Shown piece by piece: positions 24,356-32,873 of a DNA stretch of 64,000 nucleotides. Below the pieces are notes generated by a model. That model was not told the DNA's origin. It did not search any database and saw only the letters and a list, made by a program, of their open reading frames with translations. Both the position numbers and the translations under genes were made by a program. This DNA is from DAOTXS01 sp034435055 (GTDB lineage Bacteria > Chloroflexota > Anaerolineae > UBA4142). The DNA lies in assembly GCA_034435055.1 (NCBI GenBank), contig DAOTXS010000043.1:62001-126000 (forward strand), read 5' to 3'. The first letter of the stretch is position 1. Each line of letters opens with the position of its first letter.

Positions 24356-25354
24356 ATGAAAGCCGTCATTCTACTCGCTGGTCTCGGTACGCGCCTCCGC
24401 CCGCACACGTGGAGCAAACCCAAACCACTCGTCCAAGTTGCCGGCAAACCGGTACTGGGTCACATTTTGGATTCGCTCGCCGGGCTAGACATCGCCGAAA
24501 CAATTTTCATCGTCGGTTATTTGGGCGACCAAATTCAGAAATGGGTTACGGAAAATTATCCGCAGATGCGCGCGCGGTACGTCGAACAAACGGAAATGAA
24601 AGGGCAGGCGCACGCGATTAACCTCGCGCGCGAGTACATCGATCAACCGGTGCTGATCATTTTCGGCGACACGATTTGGGAAACCGATTTCACGCGACTC
24701 AAACAAGTTCAACACGATGGCTTGATCTACGTCAAAGAGGTTGAAGACCCGCGACGTTTTGGTGTAGCGACGCTCAAAGCGGGATTTGTTACCCAGTTTG
24801 TCGAAAAGCCGACGACGCTGATTTCCAACTTTGCCGTCGTCGGCGTGTACTATTTCCAAGCGTGGCAAAAATTATTGCAAGCCATCGACCATCTCATTGT
24901 GCGCGACATTCAAACCAAAGGCGAATTCTTTCTTGCCGACGCGATGCAATTGATGATCGATGCCGGCGCAAAACTCGAAGTCGAAACGATTCCGGTGTGG
25001 GAAGATTGCGGCACCGTGCCGGCAATTTTGAAAACGAATCGCTATTTGCTTGGCAAACGCAGTTATGCGCGCGCCATCGATGGCTCGGTCATTTTGCCGC
25101 CGGTCTTTATCAGCGACAAAGCCGAAATCCGCAATTCAATTATCGGTCCCAATGTGTCGGTCTCGGATGACGCGGTGATCGAAAATTCGATTCTGCGCGA
25201 TTGCATCATCAGTGAAGGCGCGCACATCGAGAATCGAATTCTGGAAGAGTCGCTCATCGGCAAGGACGCGCGCGTGGTGGGCACATTTCAACGGATGAAC
25301 GTTGGCGACTCGTCCGAAATCGAATCGGGCGGCAATGGCAAAAATGGAGAATAA
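24356..25354 (+). CDS. Sugar-1-phosphate nucleotidyltransferase with left-handed helix tail
   Basis: The protein has 332 residues. The N-terminal nucleotidyltransferase domain has GLGTRLRPHTWSKPKPLVQVAGKP and FGDTIWETD (catalytic Asp), and a C-terminal hexapeptide-like tail (NSIIGPNVSVSDDAVIENSILR). It resembles glucose-1-phosphate thymidylyltransferase and similar enzymes; substrates are unclear. GGAG precedes the ATG. It belongs to a series of rightward genes with short spacers. Confidence 0.85.
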   Translation: MKAVILLAGLGTRLRPHTWSKPKPLVQVAGKPVLGHILDSLAGLDIAETIFIVGYLGDQIQKWVTENYPQMRARYVEQTEMKGQAHAINLAREYIDQPVLIIFGDTIWETDFTRLKQVQHDGLIYVKEVEDPRRFGVATLKAGFVTQFVEKPTTLISNFAVVGVYYFQAWQKLLQAIDHLIVRDIQTKGEFFLADAMQLMIDAGAKLEVETIPVWEDCGTVPAILKTNRYLLGKRSYARAIDGSVILPPVFISDKAEIRNSIIGPNVSVSDDAVIENSILRDCIISEGAHIENRILEESLIGKDARVVGTFQRMNVGDSSEIESGGNGKNGE

Positions 25355-25357
25355 TCG

Positions 25358-26518
25358 ATGAAGCAAACATTATCGCAACGTGTGCAAGCCGTCCCGCCGT
25401 CCGGCATTCGACGATTCTTCGATATTGCGGCGACGATGAAGGATGTCATTTCGCTCAGCATCGGCGAGCCGGATTTTGTAACGCCGGACGCAATTCGCCG
25501 CGCCGGCATTCAGTCGATTGAACGCGGTGAAACGAAATACACGTCGAATTCGGGAACCATCGAGTTGAGAATTGCATTGTCCAATCATTTGGCAAAACGC
25601 TACGGCGTTTTGTACGACCCCGATCACGAAATTCTCATCACGGTGGGTGTGTCCGAAGCGTTGCAATGCGCGATGCTTGCGACAATCGATCCCGGCGACG
25701 AGGTCATCGTGCCCGAACCATGCTTCGTCGCGTACAAACCGTCGATCATTTTTTGCGGTGGCGACGCCGTCGTTGTCGATACGCAAGTCGCAAATGATTT
25801 TCAAGTGACCGGTGCAGACATCGAACGCGCGGTTACGCCGCGCACCAAAGCACTCCTCATCGGCTATCCGAATAATCCGACCGGCGCGGTGATGTCCCGC
25901 GAACGATTGCTTGAGGTCGCGCGCGTCGCGGCGGAAAATAATCTCCTTGTTTTCTCGGACGAGATTTACGACCGACTTGTGTATGGCGTCGAGCATGTTT
26001 GTTTTGCGTCGCTCCCGGGAATGCGCGACCGTACGATTTTGCTCGGCGGTTTTTCCAAAGATTACGCGATGACCGGCTGGCGCGTGGGGTACGTCTGCGC
26101 GAATCCGGAAATTCTCGGTGCGATTCGCAAGATTCACCAGTACGTCATCATGTCCGCGCCGACGATGGGACAAGCCGGCGCGCTCGAAGGATTGTTGCAC
26201 GCGGAAAACGATGTGCAAGAAATGATTCGCTCGTACGATCAGCGACGCCAAGTAACCGTCTCCGGTTTGCGCGCGATTGGTTTGCCGACGTTCACGCCGC
26301 GCGGTGCGTTCTATGCGTTTCCGGATATTCGCGGCACGGGCTTGGACTCGGAACAGTTCTGCGAAAAATTGTTGATGGAAGAACACGTCGCGGTAATTCC
26401 CGGCTCGGCGTTCGGCAAGAGCGGTGAGGGATTTGTGCGGGTTTGTTACGCCGCGAGTATGACGAATATCGAAGAGGCGTTGACGCGGATTGAAAGATTT
26501 GTAAAGCGGCAGAAATGA
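25358..26518 (+). CDS. PLP-dependent class I aminotransferase
   Basis: The protein has 386 residues. It has the class I/II pattern: LSIGEPDFVTPD, a tyrosine- and asparagine-containing substrate site (YPNNPTGAVM), SDEIYDRLVY, and the PLP-lysine in GGFSKDYAMTGWRVGYV. It resembles aspartate or alanine aminotransferases; the substrate is not certain. GGAG precedes the start. It overlaps the next gene by ATGA. Confidence 0.88.
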   Translation: MKQTLSQRVQAVPPSGIRRFFDIAATMKDVISLSIGEPDFVTPDAIRRAGIQSIERGETKYTSNSGTIELRIALSNHLAKRYGVLYDPDHEILITVGVSEALQCAMLATIDPGDEVIVPEPCFVAYKPSIIFCGGDAVVVDTQVANDFQVTGADIERAVTPRTKALLIGYPNNPTGAVMSRERLLEVARVAAENNLLVFSDEIYDRLVYGVEHVCFASLPGMRDRTILLGGFSKDYAMTGWRVGYVCANPEILGAIRKIHQYVIMSAPTMGQAGALEGLLHAENDVQEMIRSYDQRRQVTVSGLRAIGLPTFTPRGAFYAFPDIRGTGLDSEQFCEKLLMEEHVAVIPGSAFGKSGEGFVRVCYAASMTNIEEALTRIERFVKRQK

Positions 26519-27330
26519 AATACGGTTTCGTCCTTCCCTTTGGCGATGCGCGCACGGCGGCGAACCTTGCGCGCGATGCGGAGCAAGCCGGCTGGGATGG
26601 TTTTTTCGTGTGGGAGCCGGTCTGGGGCATCGATGCGTGGGTGTGTCTCACTGCCGCCGCGATGGTCACGGAAAAAATCCGGCTCGGCACGATGCTCACG
26701 CCGGTTTCACGGATGCGCCCATGGAAACTCGCGAGTGAAACAGCGACGCTCGATAATTTATCCGGCGGGCGCGTGATTCTCGCCGTCGGCTTGGGCGCAA
26801 TCGATTCTGGCTTTGCGGAATTCGGCGAGGTGACGGATCGCAAGACGCGCGCGGAATTACTCGACGAAGGATTGGACATCGTTACCGGTTTGTGGCGCGG
26901 TCAGCCGTTTGAATACCGCGGCAAGCATTATCACCTCAAGCCGACAAATTTTTTCGTGCCGCCGCCGCCCGTCCAAAAACCGATTCCGATTTGGGTCGTC
27001 GGCGCGTGGAAAAGTGAAAAATCGATGGCGCGTGTTTTGAAGTACGATGGCTTGCTTCCGAATGTGATGAAGAATGGGAAACACGTGCCCGCAACGCCGG
27101 ACGATATTCGCGCGATGAAACAGTACATCGATGAACATCGCGCCGCAACGACGCCGTTCGACATCGTTTGGGAAGGAACGACGCCGGGCAAAAATCGCGC
27201 CCAAGCCCAATCGATTGTGCGACCGTACGCGGACGCCGGTGCAACGTGGTGGAACGAAACCGCGTGGAACGAAAAAGACATCGACCAAGTCCACGCGCGC
27301 ATCAAACAAGGACCACCGAGCATCGCTTGA
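26515..27330 (+). CDS. LLM-class flavin-dependent oxidoreductase
   Basis: The protein has 271 residues with the luciferase-like fold: WEPVWGIDAWVCLTAAAMVTEKIRLGTML at the N-terminus (shown in parts), LSGGRVILAVGLGA, and DEGLDIVTGLW. It probably binds FMN or F420; the substrate is unknown. It overlaps the aminotransferase gene and the next gene (ATGA on both sides). Confidence 0.85.
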   Translation: MKYGFVLPFGDARTAANLARDAEQAGWDGFFVWEPVWGIDAWVCLTAAAMVTEKIRLGTMLTPVSRMRPWKLASETATLDNLSGGRVILAVGLGAIDSGFAEFGEVTDRKTRAELLDEGLDIVTGLWRGQPFEYRGKHYHLKPTNFFVPPPPVQKPIPIWVVGAWKSEKSMARVLKYDGLLPNVMKNGKHVPATPDDIRAMKQYIDEHRAATTPFDIVWEGTTPGKNRAQAQSIVRPYADAGATWWNETAWNEKDIDQVHARIKQGPPSIA

Positions 27331-27578
27331 TGGATTGTCGAATTGGTTGTGGCGCGTGTTGCATCGCGCTTTCCATTTCCTCGCCGATTCCCGGGATGCC
27401 GAACGGCAAACCGGCTGGCGTGCGTTGCATCAATCTCACGGACGATAATCGTTGCGGTATTTACGATCAACGTCCCAAAGTGTGCCGGCGGCTCAAACCC
27501 TCGCGCGAGATGTGCGGTGAGACGCCCGACGACGCAATGCGGTACTTGAGTGAATTGGAACGCATTACGAAACCCTAA
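27330..27578 (+). CDS. YkgJ-family cysteine cluster protein
   Basis: The protein has 82 residues and starts with MDCRIGCGACC, followed by the CxxxxxxxxC-x-IY-x-QRPxxC pattern (GVRC, DNRCGIYDQRPKVCR, then EMC). YkgJ proteins bind zinc or iron, but the function is unknown. It overlaps the oxidoreductase stop (ATGA) and ends at a terminator. Confidence 0.85.
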   Translation: MDCRIGCGACCIALSISSPIPGMPNGKPAGVRCINLTDDNRCGIYDQRPKVCRRLKPSREMCGETPDDAMRYLSELERITKP

Positions 27579-27610
27579 AGAGTAGAATGTTTTTCGTCAA
27601 ACTAAAAATC

Positions 27611-27639
27611 AAACGGCGGGTGCAAGCCCGCCGTTTTTT
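27611..27639. terminator. Intrinsic terminator between convergent genes
   Basis: A perfect 10-bp stem (27611-27620 with 27627-27636) with a T-run (27634-27639) ends the rightward operon. On the minus strand it could also end the Glu dehydrogenase gene. Confidence 0.9.
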
Positions 27640-27660
27640 CTTCTGTGGCGAAAAAGAACG

Positions 27661-28977
27661 TTACGCCCAACCGCGCAACTTCATCGCTTCTGCCACGCGA
27701 TTGATTGCCACGAGATACGCCGCCAAGCGATTGTTGACGTTGAACTTGCTCGCCATATCGTGCACCGCGTGGAACGCTGCAACCATTTTGTGTTCCAACG
27801 AGCGATGCACCGTCTCCAAATCCCAATAGAAATTGTACGCGTTTTGCACCATTTCAAAGTACGAAACGGTTACGCCGCCGGCGTTGCACAAGAAATCGGG
27901 AATCACGTAGATACCATTCTGGTAAAGAACTTGGTCTGCTTCCGGTGTTGTGGGCCCGTTGGCGCCTTCGGCAAGAATTTTCGTCTTGATGCGACCGACA
28001 TTATCTTTGGTGATGACGTTTTGCAATGCCGCCGGCACAAGCACCTCGCACGGAATCTCGAAAATTTCCGCCGGCTGGATCGGATTGCCCAGCCCCGGGA
28101 ATCCTTTGGCAAGTCCGTTATTCTGGCGGACGTACCCTTGGAGTTCGCGCGGGTTGATGCCGTCGGGATTCGACCACGCACCGGACTCATCTGCCACGCC
28201 GATCAATTTACAACCCATCTCCGCCAACAAAATCGCGCTGAACGAACCGACGTTACCAAATCCTTGCACAACCATTCGCGCGCCTTTGAGATCGAGATTC
28301 AAAACTTTGGCGGCTTCGCGCACGGTGATGCTCAAGCCGCGCCCGGTCGCATCTTCGCGTCCCGCCGAGCCGCCAAGCGCGAGCGGTTTGCCGGTGATCG
28401 CGCCAAATTCGTTGTAGCCGTTCATAAACGCAAGTTCGTCGATCATCCACGCCATAATTTGCGGATTTGTGTTGACGTCCGGCGCGGGCACATCTTTCAC
28501 CAAACCGATATTGTGTCCGATCTGGCGAATGTACGCGCGCGCGAGTCGTTCCTGTTCGCCTTGCGACATTTGACGCGGATCGCAAATGATGCCGCCTTTA
28601 CCGCCGCCGAGCGGAATATCGACGAGCGCGCATTTCCACGTCATCCACGCCGCCAGCGCGCGCACATCATCGATCGTTTCATCGATATGAAAACGGATGC
28701 CGCCTTTCGTCGGACCACGCGCGTCGTTGTATTGCACTCGAAAGCCGTGAAAAATTTTGACCGAGCCATCGTCCATATCCACCGGGAGCGTTACGTGAAT
28801 TTCCCGGAGGGGCCAGCGCAATAATTCGTGCACCGCCGGATCGAGTTTGAGTACTTTTGCCGCCTGATCGACTTGCCGTTGCACGATGCGAAAGGGATTG
28901 TTCTCCGATTCGGAACTGATGCCAATCGCGTGATAGTCAACCGATTCGTGCCGGGTGACGGAACCATTTCTGACCAT
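27661..28977 (-). CDS. Glutamate/Leu-type dehydrogenase (ELFV family)
   Basis: The protein has 438 residues. It has RGPTKGGIRFH, the catalytic lysine segment WKCALVDIPLGGGKGGI, DVNTNPQIMAWM, the Rossmann loop VQGFGNVG, and a C-terminal domain with NAGGVTVSYFEMVQN. It is a typical hexameric glutamate dehydrogenase and joins ammonia and 2-oxoglutarate. The longer frame (29085) starts too far upstream; GAGGAG precedes the start at 28977. Confidence 0.93.
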   Translation of the reverse strand: MVRNGSVTRHESVDYHAIGISSESENNPFRIVQRQVDQAAKVLKLDPAVHELLRWPLREIHVTLPVDMDDGSVKIFHGFRVQYNDARGPTKGGIRFHIDETIDDVRALAAWMTWKCALVDIPLGGGKGGIICDPRQMSQGEQERLARAYIRQIGHNIGLVKDVPAPDVNTNPQIMAWMIDELAFMNGYNEFGAITGKPLALGGSAGREDATGRGLSITVREAAKVLNLDLKGARMVVQGFGNVGSFSAILLAEMGCKLIGVADESGAWSNPDGINPRELQGYVRQNNGLAKGFPGLGNPIQPAEIFEIPCEVLVPAALQNVITKDNVGRIKTKILAEGANGPTTPEADQVLYQNGIYVIPDFLCNAGGVTVSYFEMVQNAYNFYWDLETVHRSLEHKMVAAFHAVHDMASKFNVNNRLAAYLVAINRVAEAMKLRGWA

Positions 28978-29043
28978 ACGTTGTTTCTCCTCTTTGAGTT
29001 TTCGCGTGTGCGACAACGAGTGTAATCCCGTCGGCACATCTTC

Positions 29044-29072
29044 AGTATACCCCGATTTGCGGAAAACATCAA
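29044..29072 (-). promoter_or_regulatory. Promoter of Glu dehydrogenase
   Basis: Minus strand: TTGATG (29072-29067), 17-base spacer, TATACT (29049-29044). It diverges from the gatB promoter. Confidence 0.7.
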
Positions 29073-29119
29073 AAGGCATCTCCATTCGCTCCCATCCAAT
29101 TTTTATCGTACCGAAATTA

Positions 29120-29128
29120 TGCTATAAT
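29120..29128 (+). promoter_or_regulatory. Extended -10 promoter of gatB
   Basis: TGCTATAAT (29120-29128), then AGGAG (29136-29140) and ATG at 29148. The leader is therefore only about 12 bases. Confidence 0.7.
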
Positions 29129-29147
29129 CCCGCGCAGGAGTTTGTTG

Positions 29148-30599
29148 ATGGAATACGAACCGGTCATTGGCTTGGAAGTCCATGCGCAGTTGTTGACCAA
29201 AAGCAAAATGTTTTGCGCTTGCTCTGCCGATTACGCCGGCGCGCCGCCGAACACGCACACGTGCCCGGTGTGCTTGGGAATGCCGGGCAGTCTGCCGACA
29301 CTGAATCGGCGCGCCGTGGAGTACACAATTCTCACCGCGCTCGCGTTCCATTGCGAAATTCCAGCGTTCGCCAAATTCGACCGGAAAAATTATCACTATC
29401 CCGATTTGCCCAAGGGCTATCAAATTTCGGAATACGATTTGCCCCTTTCGCGCAACGGCTATATTTTGATCGACGATGCCGGGACGATCAAGCAGATTGG
29501 CGTGCGGCGCGTGCATTTGGAAGAAGATACCGCCAAACTTTTTCACGATGGCGAAAATTCGCTGATCGATATGAATCGCGCCGGCGTTCCGCTGATGGAA
29601 ATCGTGAGTGAACCGGAGATGCACTCGGTTGAGCAAGCGCGCTTGTACGCGATGAAACTCCGACAAATTTTGCGATACCTCGGTGTCAGTTCCGGCGATA
29701 TGGAAAAAGGCGCGATGCGTTTTGAGGCAAACATTTCCCTCCGTCCCAAAGGATCGCTAGAACTCTCGCCGACGCGTGTGGAAATCAAGAACCTGAATTC
29801 GCTTCGCGCGATGGTGCACGCGTGCGAGTATGAAATCGTGCGGCAGACGAAAATCTGGCAAAGCGGTGGAACCGTCGAACAGGAAACGCTGGGCTGGGAC
29901 GAAGTGCGCAACCAGACGTACACGCAACGAAGCAAAGAAGAGGCGCAGGATTATCGCTATTTTCCGGAACCGGATTTGCCGCGCTTGGAAATTTCGCGTG
30001 CGTGGGTGAGCGAATTGCAAGCGCGCTTGCCGGAATTGCCGGACGACAAATTCAATCGCTTGACGCGCGAGTACGGTTTGTCCGCGTACGACGCCGGCGT
30101 CATCACCGTCGAAAAAGAAATCGCGGATTGGTATGACCGCGCCGTCGATGCCGGCAAAGCGCGCGGTATCGACGCGAAATCGATTGCGAATTGGGTGACC
30201 GGCGAACTGTTCCGATTGATGAAGGAACGCAATGAAGACATCGACCGGGTGAAAATCGCGCCCGCGCAAATTCCTGCGCTCATCGCGCTGGTCAACGCCG
30301 GCACAATCAGCAACACGATTGCCAAAACCGTGTTCGAGGAAATGTACGCGACCGGCGACGCGCCGGAAAAAATCGTCGCGGCAAAAGGGCTGGCGCAGAT
30401 CAGCGACCGCGCCGCGCTGGAAAACATCGTTGAACAAGTGCTCGCGGAAAATCCCAAGCAAGTTGCCGAGTATTTGGCGGGCAAAACCCCCATCGCCAAA
30501 TTCCTCGTTGGGCAGGTGATGAAAGCGACTAAAGGGCAGGGCAATCCAGTACTTGTCAATACGCTTGTGCTGGAGCAGTTGCAAAAGCGGAAGGTCTAA
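29148..30599 (+). CDS. gatB: Asp-tRNA(Asn)/Glu-tRNA(Gln) amidotransferase subunit B
   Basis: The protein has 483 residues with GatB signatures: VIGLEVHAQLLT, CPVCLGMPGSLPTLNRRAVE, FDRKNYHYPDLPKGYQIS, HLEEDTAKLFHD, MEKGAMRFEANISLR, ETLGWDE, and QDYRYFPEPDLPRL. The C-terminal YqeY-like domain (EEMYATGDAPEKIV) is present. It amidates misacylated Glu-tRNA(Gln) and/or Asp-tRNA(Asn) with GatA and GatC, which are not in this window. Confidence 0.97.
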   Translation: MEYEPVIGLEVHAQLLTKSKMFCACSADYAGAPPNTHTCPVCLGMPGSLPTLNRRAVEYTILTALAFHCEIPAFAKFDRKNYHYPDLPKGYQISEYDLPLSRNGYILIDDAGTIKQIGVRRVHLEEDTAKLFHDGENSLIDMNRAGVPLMEIVSEPEMHSVEQARLYAMKLRQILRYLGVSSGDMEKGAMRFEANISLRPKGSLELSPTRVEIKNLNSLRAMVHACEYEIVRQTKIWQSGGTVEQETLGWDEVRNQTYTQRSKEEAQDYRYFPEPDLPRLEISRAWVSELQARLPELPDDKFNRLTREYGLSAYDAGVITVEKEIADWYDRAVDAGKARGIDAKSIANWVTGELFRLMKERNEDIDRVKIAPAQIPALIALVNAGTISNTIAKTVFEEMYATGDAPEKIVAAKGLAQISDRAALENIVEQVLAENPKQVAEYLAGKTPIAKFLVGQVMKATKGQGNPVLVNTLVLEQLQKRKV

Positions 30600-30651
30600 C
30601 CGCGCGCAAAAATCTGCTCCAAAAGGCGCAAAAATTAGGACTATTTGGGTG

Positions 30652-30681
30652 TTGACGGCACTCGACACGCAGATTTATAAT
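30652..30681 (+). promoter_or_regulatory. Strong promoter of the roadblock/GTPase cluster
   Basis: TTGACG (30652-30657), 18-base spacer, TATAAT (30676-30681). The first gene starts at 30702. No other promoter is obvious before the GTPase gene, so one message is likely. Confidence 0.8.
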
Positions 30682-30701
30682 CGGATGCACGAGGGCTAGC
30701 T

Positions 30702-31361
30702 ATGCCGTTACAAGGCAATCTGCAAGAAATGAGTCTCGCCAACCTGATTCAGGTCAACTGTCAGGAAATGCGTTCCGCGCGCCTGACATTGCATCACGCC
30801 GGTCAGGAAGGCGAGGTTTATTTTTCGGATGGGCAAGTTGTGCACGCCACGCTCGGCGACCTTGCCGGCGAATCTGCCATTTATGAAATGCTCGCCTGGT
30901 TGGACGGGACGTTCGTGCTCGACCGCGATCAACCCGCGCCGGTCAAGTCGATCGACGCCAAGTGGAATGTTCTGCTTTTGGAAGGGATGAAGCGCTCGGC
31001 TGAACGACTTGTTGCCCCGCACAAGCCGGAGGGAAAGATGAAACCGGATACACTCGCGCAACTCAAAGCCATCGAGGGAGTTGCCGGCGCGGTGATCTCC
31101 GCGTCCGATGGCGTGGTTCTTGGCGTCGATATTCCCGGTAGCGATGGTGAAGGTGAAGCCGCCATTGCGGTGTTTGTCGGCACGGCGGCGGTACAATTGG
31201 GCCAAGTCTTGCAATTGGATACCTTTTTGCACGGCATTGTGTTTTCGAAAAACAAACGGTTGTTGATTCTGCAACAGCCAGAGCGTTTTGTTGGGTTGGT
31301 GTTAGCGGAAAACAGTTCGCCGACAATTGTGGCAAACGCGGCGAGTCAGGTGTTTAGATAG
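30702..31361 (+). CDS. DUF4388 (PATAN-like) plus roadblock/LC7 protein
   Basis: The protein has 219 residues. Residues 1-100 match DUF4388 (LQGNLQEMSLANLIQVNCQE, ARLTLHHAGQEGEVYF, DGQVVHATLGDLAG), a domain often linked to two-component signalling. Residues about 120-215 match a roadblock/LC7 fold (LAQLKAIEGVAGAVISASDG). Roadblock proteins such as MglB act as GTPase partners. It heads a cluster of four genes that ends in a receiver-GTPase fusion. Confidence 0.82.
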   Translation: MPLQGNLQEMSLANLIQVNCQEMRSARLTLHHAGQEGEVYFSDGQVVHATLGDLAGESAIYEMLAWLDGTFVLDRDQPAPVKSIDAKWNVLLLEGMKRSAERLVAPHKPEGKMKPDTLAQLKAIEGVAGAVISASDGVVLGVDIPGSDGEGEAAIAVFVGTAAVQLGQVLQLDTFLHGIVFSKNKRLLILQQPERFVGLVLAENSSPTIVANAASQVFR

Positions 31362-31372
31362 AGGTGTCGCTG

Positions 31373-32560
31373 ATGGAAGCAATCCTCAAAGAAATCAACG
31401 CAGTCGTCGGAGTTGTCGGCTCGTTTGTCTGCGCGAGTGATGGCAAAGTCCTTGCCCACTTGATGCCGGCGCATTTCGAAATGCCCGCGCTTGATCTGGC
31501 GGCGCGGATTGCCAGCCAGACTTTTGCCGCACTCGAAGCGTCCGGTCAGCGCGTTCAGGAAACCGACCTCGCGTACGACAAAGGACGGCTCGTGCTAAAA
31601 AATTTGCGCGGCGGCATCTTGGTGATTGTGTGCGGGCGCAATGTAAATATTCCTTTGTTAAACTTGACCGCAAATGTGTCGGTCAAAAAACTTGCGGCGG
31701 AAATGAAACCCAGTCCAACATCTGCGCCAACCCCATCGACGGTCAAGCCGCCAACTCACATTCCCGCGCCGGTGGCATTGCCGCCGCTCGTGGCAGCCCT
31801 GGAACAAGAAGCGCATCGTCTTGTCGAGGCGGGACAACAACAACGCCTCCATTTGCGCGTGATGAATGATCTCGCCATCTGGCTCGCTTGCCCGCGCCAG
31901 CGCGGTTTGTTGCCGCCGCTCGATAAACGCCAAATCGATTTTGGCGGTTGGGCGACCGAGAGTGAAGCCCTCGAAACCTTTTTCGTGCAAGCGGGTTATA
32001 CCAGCGACCGACGCTTTAAGCTATTTTATAATGGTCGGTGTTTGCGTTTCACCGATTCCAAAAATGAAACAACCGTCGATGTTTTTCTCGATTACTTTGA
32101 AATGTACCATCGCGTCGACTTGACGCCGTTCCTCACGCAAGAAGATTGCCTCTTGCCGGTCACCGCGCTGGCGCTCGTGCGACTGCAACTTGTCGAAATG
32201 AGTGAGGCGGGTTTGCGCGATTTGTGCGCGCTGATGCTGGAACACGATCTTGGGGTGGGCGAAGAGAAAAGCAAACTCGATGCCGCGTACATCACGCGAC
32301 TCTGCGCCGATGATTGGGGCTGGTTCAAAACAATTTCATTGAACTTGGAGCGTTTGACGACATTTGCCAACGCCCATCTTGCCGTGCCCGACCGGGCGAT
32401 TGTTGTCAAACGTGCGCAACGATTGAAACACAGCATCGACAGCGCGCCCAAAAGTTTGCGGTGGCAGACGCGCGCGCGGCTGGGCGAATCGGTCAAGTGG
32501 CACGAGACGCCGCTGGTCTATCGCCCGGGACACGTGCGCCCCGATATGGCGCTCGGATAA
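31373..32560 (+). CDS. Roadblock/LC7 protein with nucleotidyltransferase-like C-terminal domain
   Basis: The protein has about 395 residues. Residues 1-110 match a roadblock fold (LKEINAVVGVVGSFVCASDG). A Pro/Thr linker (about 112-140) leads to a C-terminal domain with VDVFLDYFEMYHRVDL, PVTALALVRLQLVEM and DDWGWFKTISLNLERL. From memory this resembles a family of nucleotidyltransferase-like proteins; the full catalytic pattern could not be confirmed. AGAGG precedes the ATG at 31373; a GTG three codons upstream is possible. Confidence 0.65.
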   Translation: MEAILKEINAVVGVVGSFVCASDGKVLAHLMPAHFEMPALDLAARIASQTFAALEASGQRVQETDLAYDKGRLVLKNLRGGILVIVCGRNVNIPLLNLTANVSVKKLAAEMKPSPTSAPTPSTVKPPTHIPAPVALPPLVAALEQEAHRLVEAGQQQRLHLRVMNDLAIWLACPRQRGLLPPLDKRQIDFGGWATESEALETFFVQAGYTSDRRFKLFYNGRCLRFTDSKNETTVDVFLDYFEMYHRVDLTPFLTQEDCLLPVTALALVRLQLVEMSEAGLRDLCALMLEHDLGVGEEKSKLDAAYITRLCADDWGWFKTISLNLERLTTFANAHLAVPDRAIVVKRAQRLKHSIDSAPKSLRWQTRARLGESVKWHETPLVYRPGHVRPDMALG

Positions 32561-32581
32561 ATTGGAGAGGGTGGAAAACTC

Positions 32582-32854
32582 ATGGCAGGATTCAAAGACA
32601 TACTCGAGCGCGTACGAAATGGGTTTGGCGAAGTGTTTTACGGGATGGCGTTGTACGAAATCGAACGCTCGCATCGTCGTTCGCGCGGCTCATTGGAGCA
32701 TTTGTTTATCCTGATTACCTTCGGCGATATGGTCGGCATTCCGATTCTGCCGCCGTACTATTGTATGCGGTTGCTGCCGTTTGTCGTTCCCGAAATCAAA
32801 GGATGGCAACGACGCCTGGCGCGCGAGCGCGATTATCTCGACGCGATTTTCTAA
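32582..32854 (+). CDS. 90-residue conserved-looking protein of unknown function
   Basis: The protein has 90 residues and no recognised domain. It contains ALYEIERSHRRSRGSLEHLF, a hydrophobic stretch around ITFGDMVGIPILPPYYCM, and ends RLARERDYLDAIF. Similar small proteins may occur in Chloroflexota (recalled, not searched). It sits between the roadblock and receiver-GTPase genes, with 21-base and 19-base gaps, and so is likely part of the same system. Confidence 0.7.
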   Translation: MAGFKDILERVRNGFGEVFYGMALYEIERSHRRSRGSLEHLFILITFGDMVGIPILPPYYCMRLLPFVVPEIKGWQRRLARERDYLDAIF

Positions 32855-32873
32855 AGCCGAGCCCAGCGTGACG

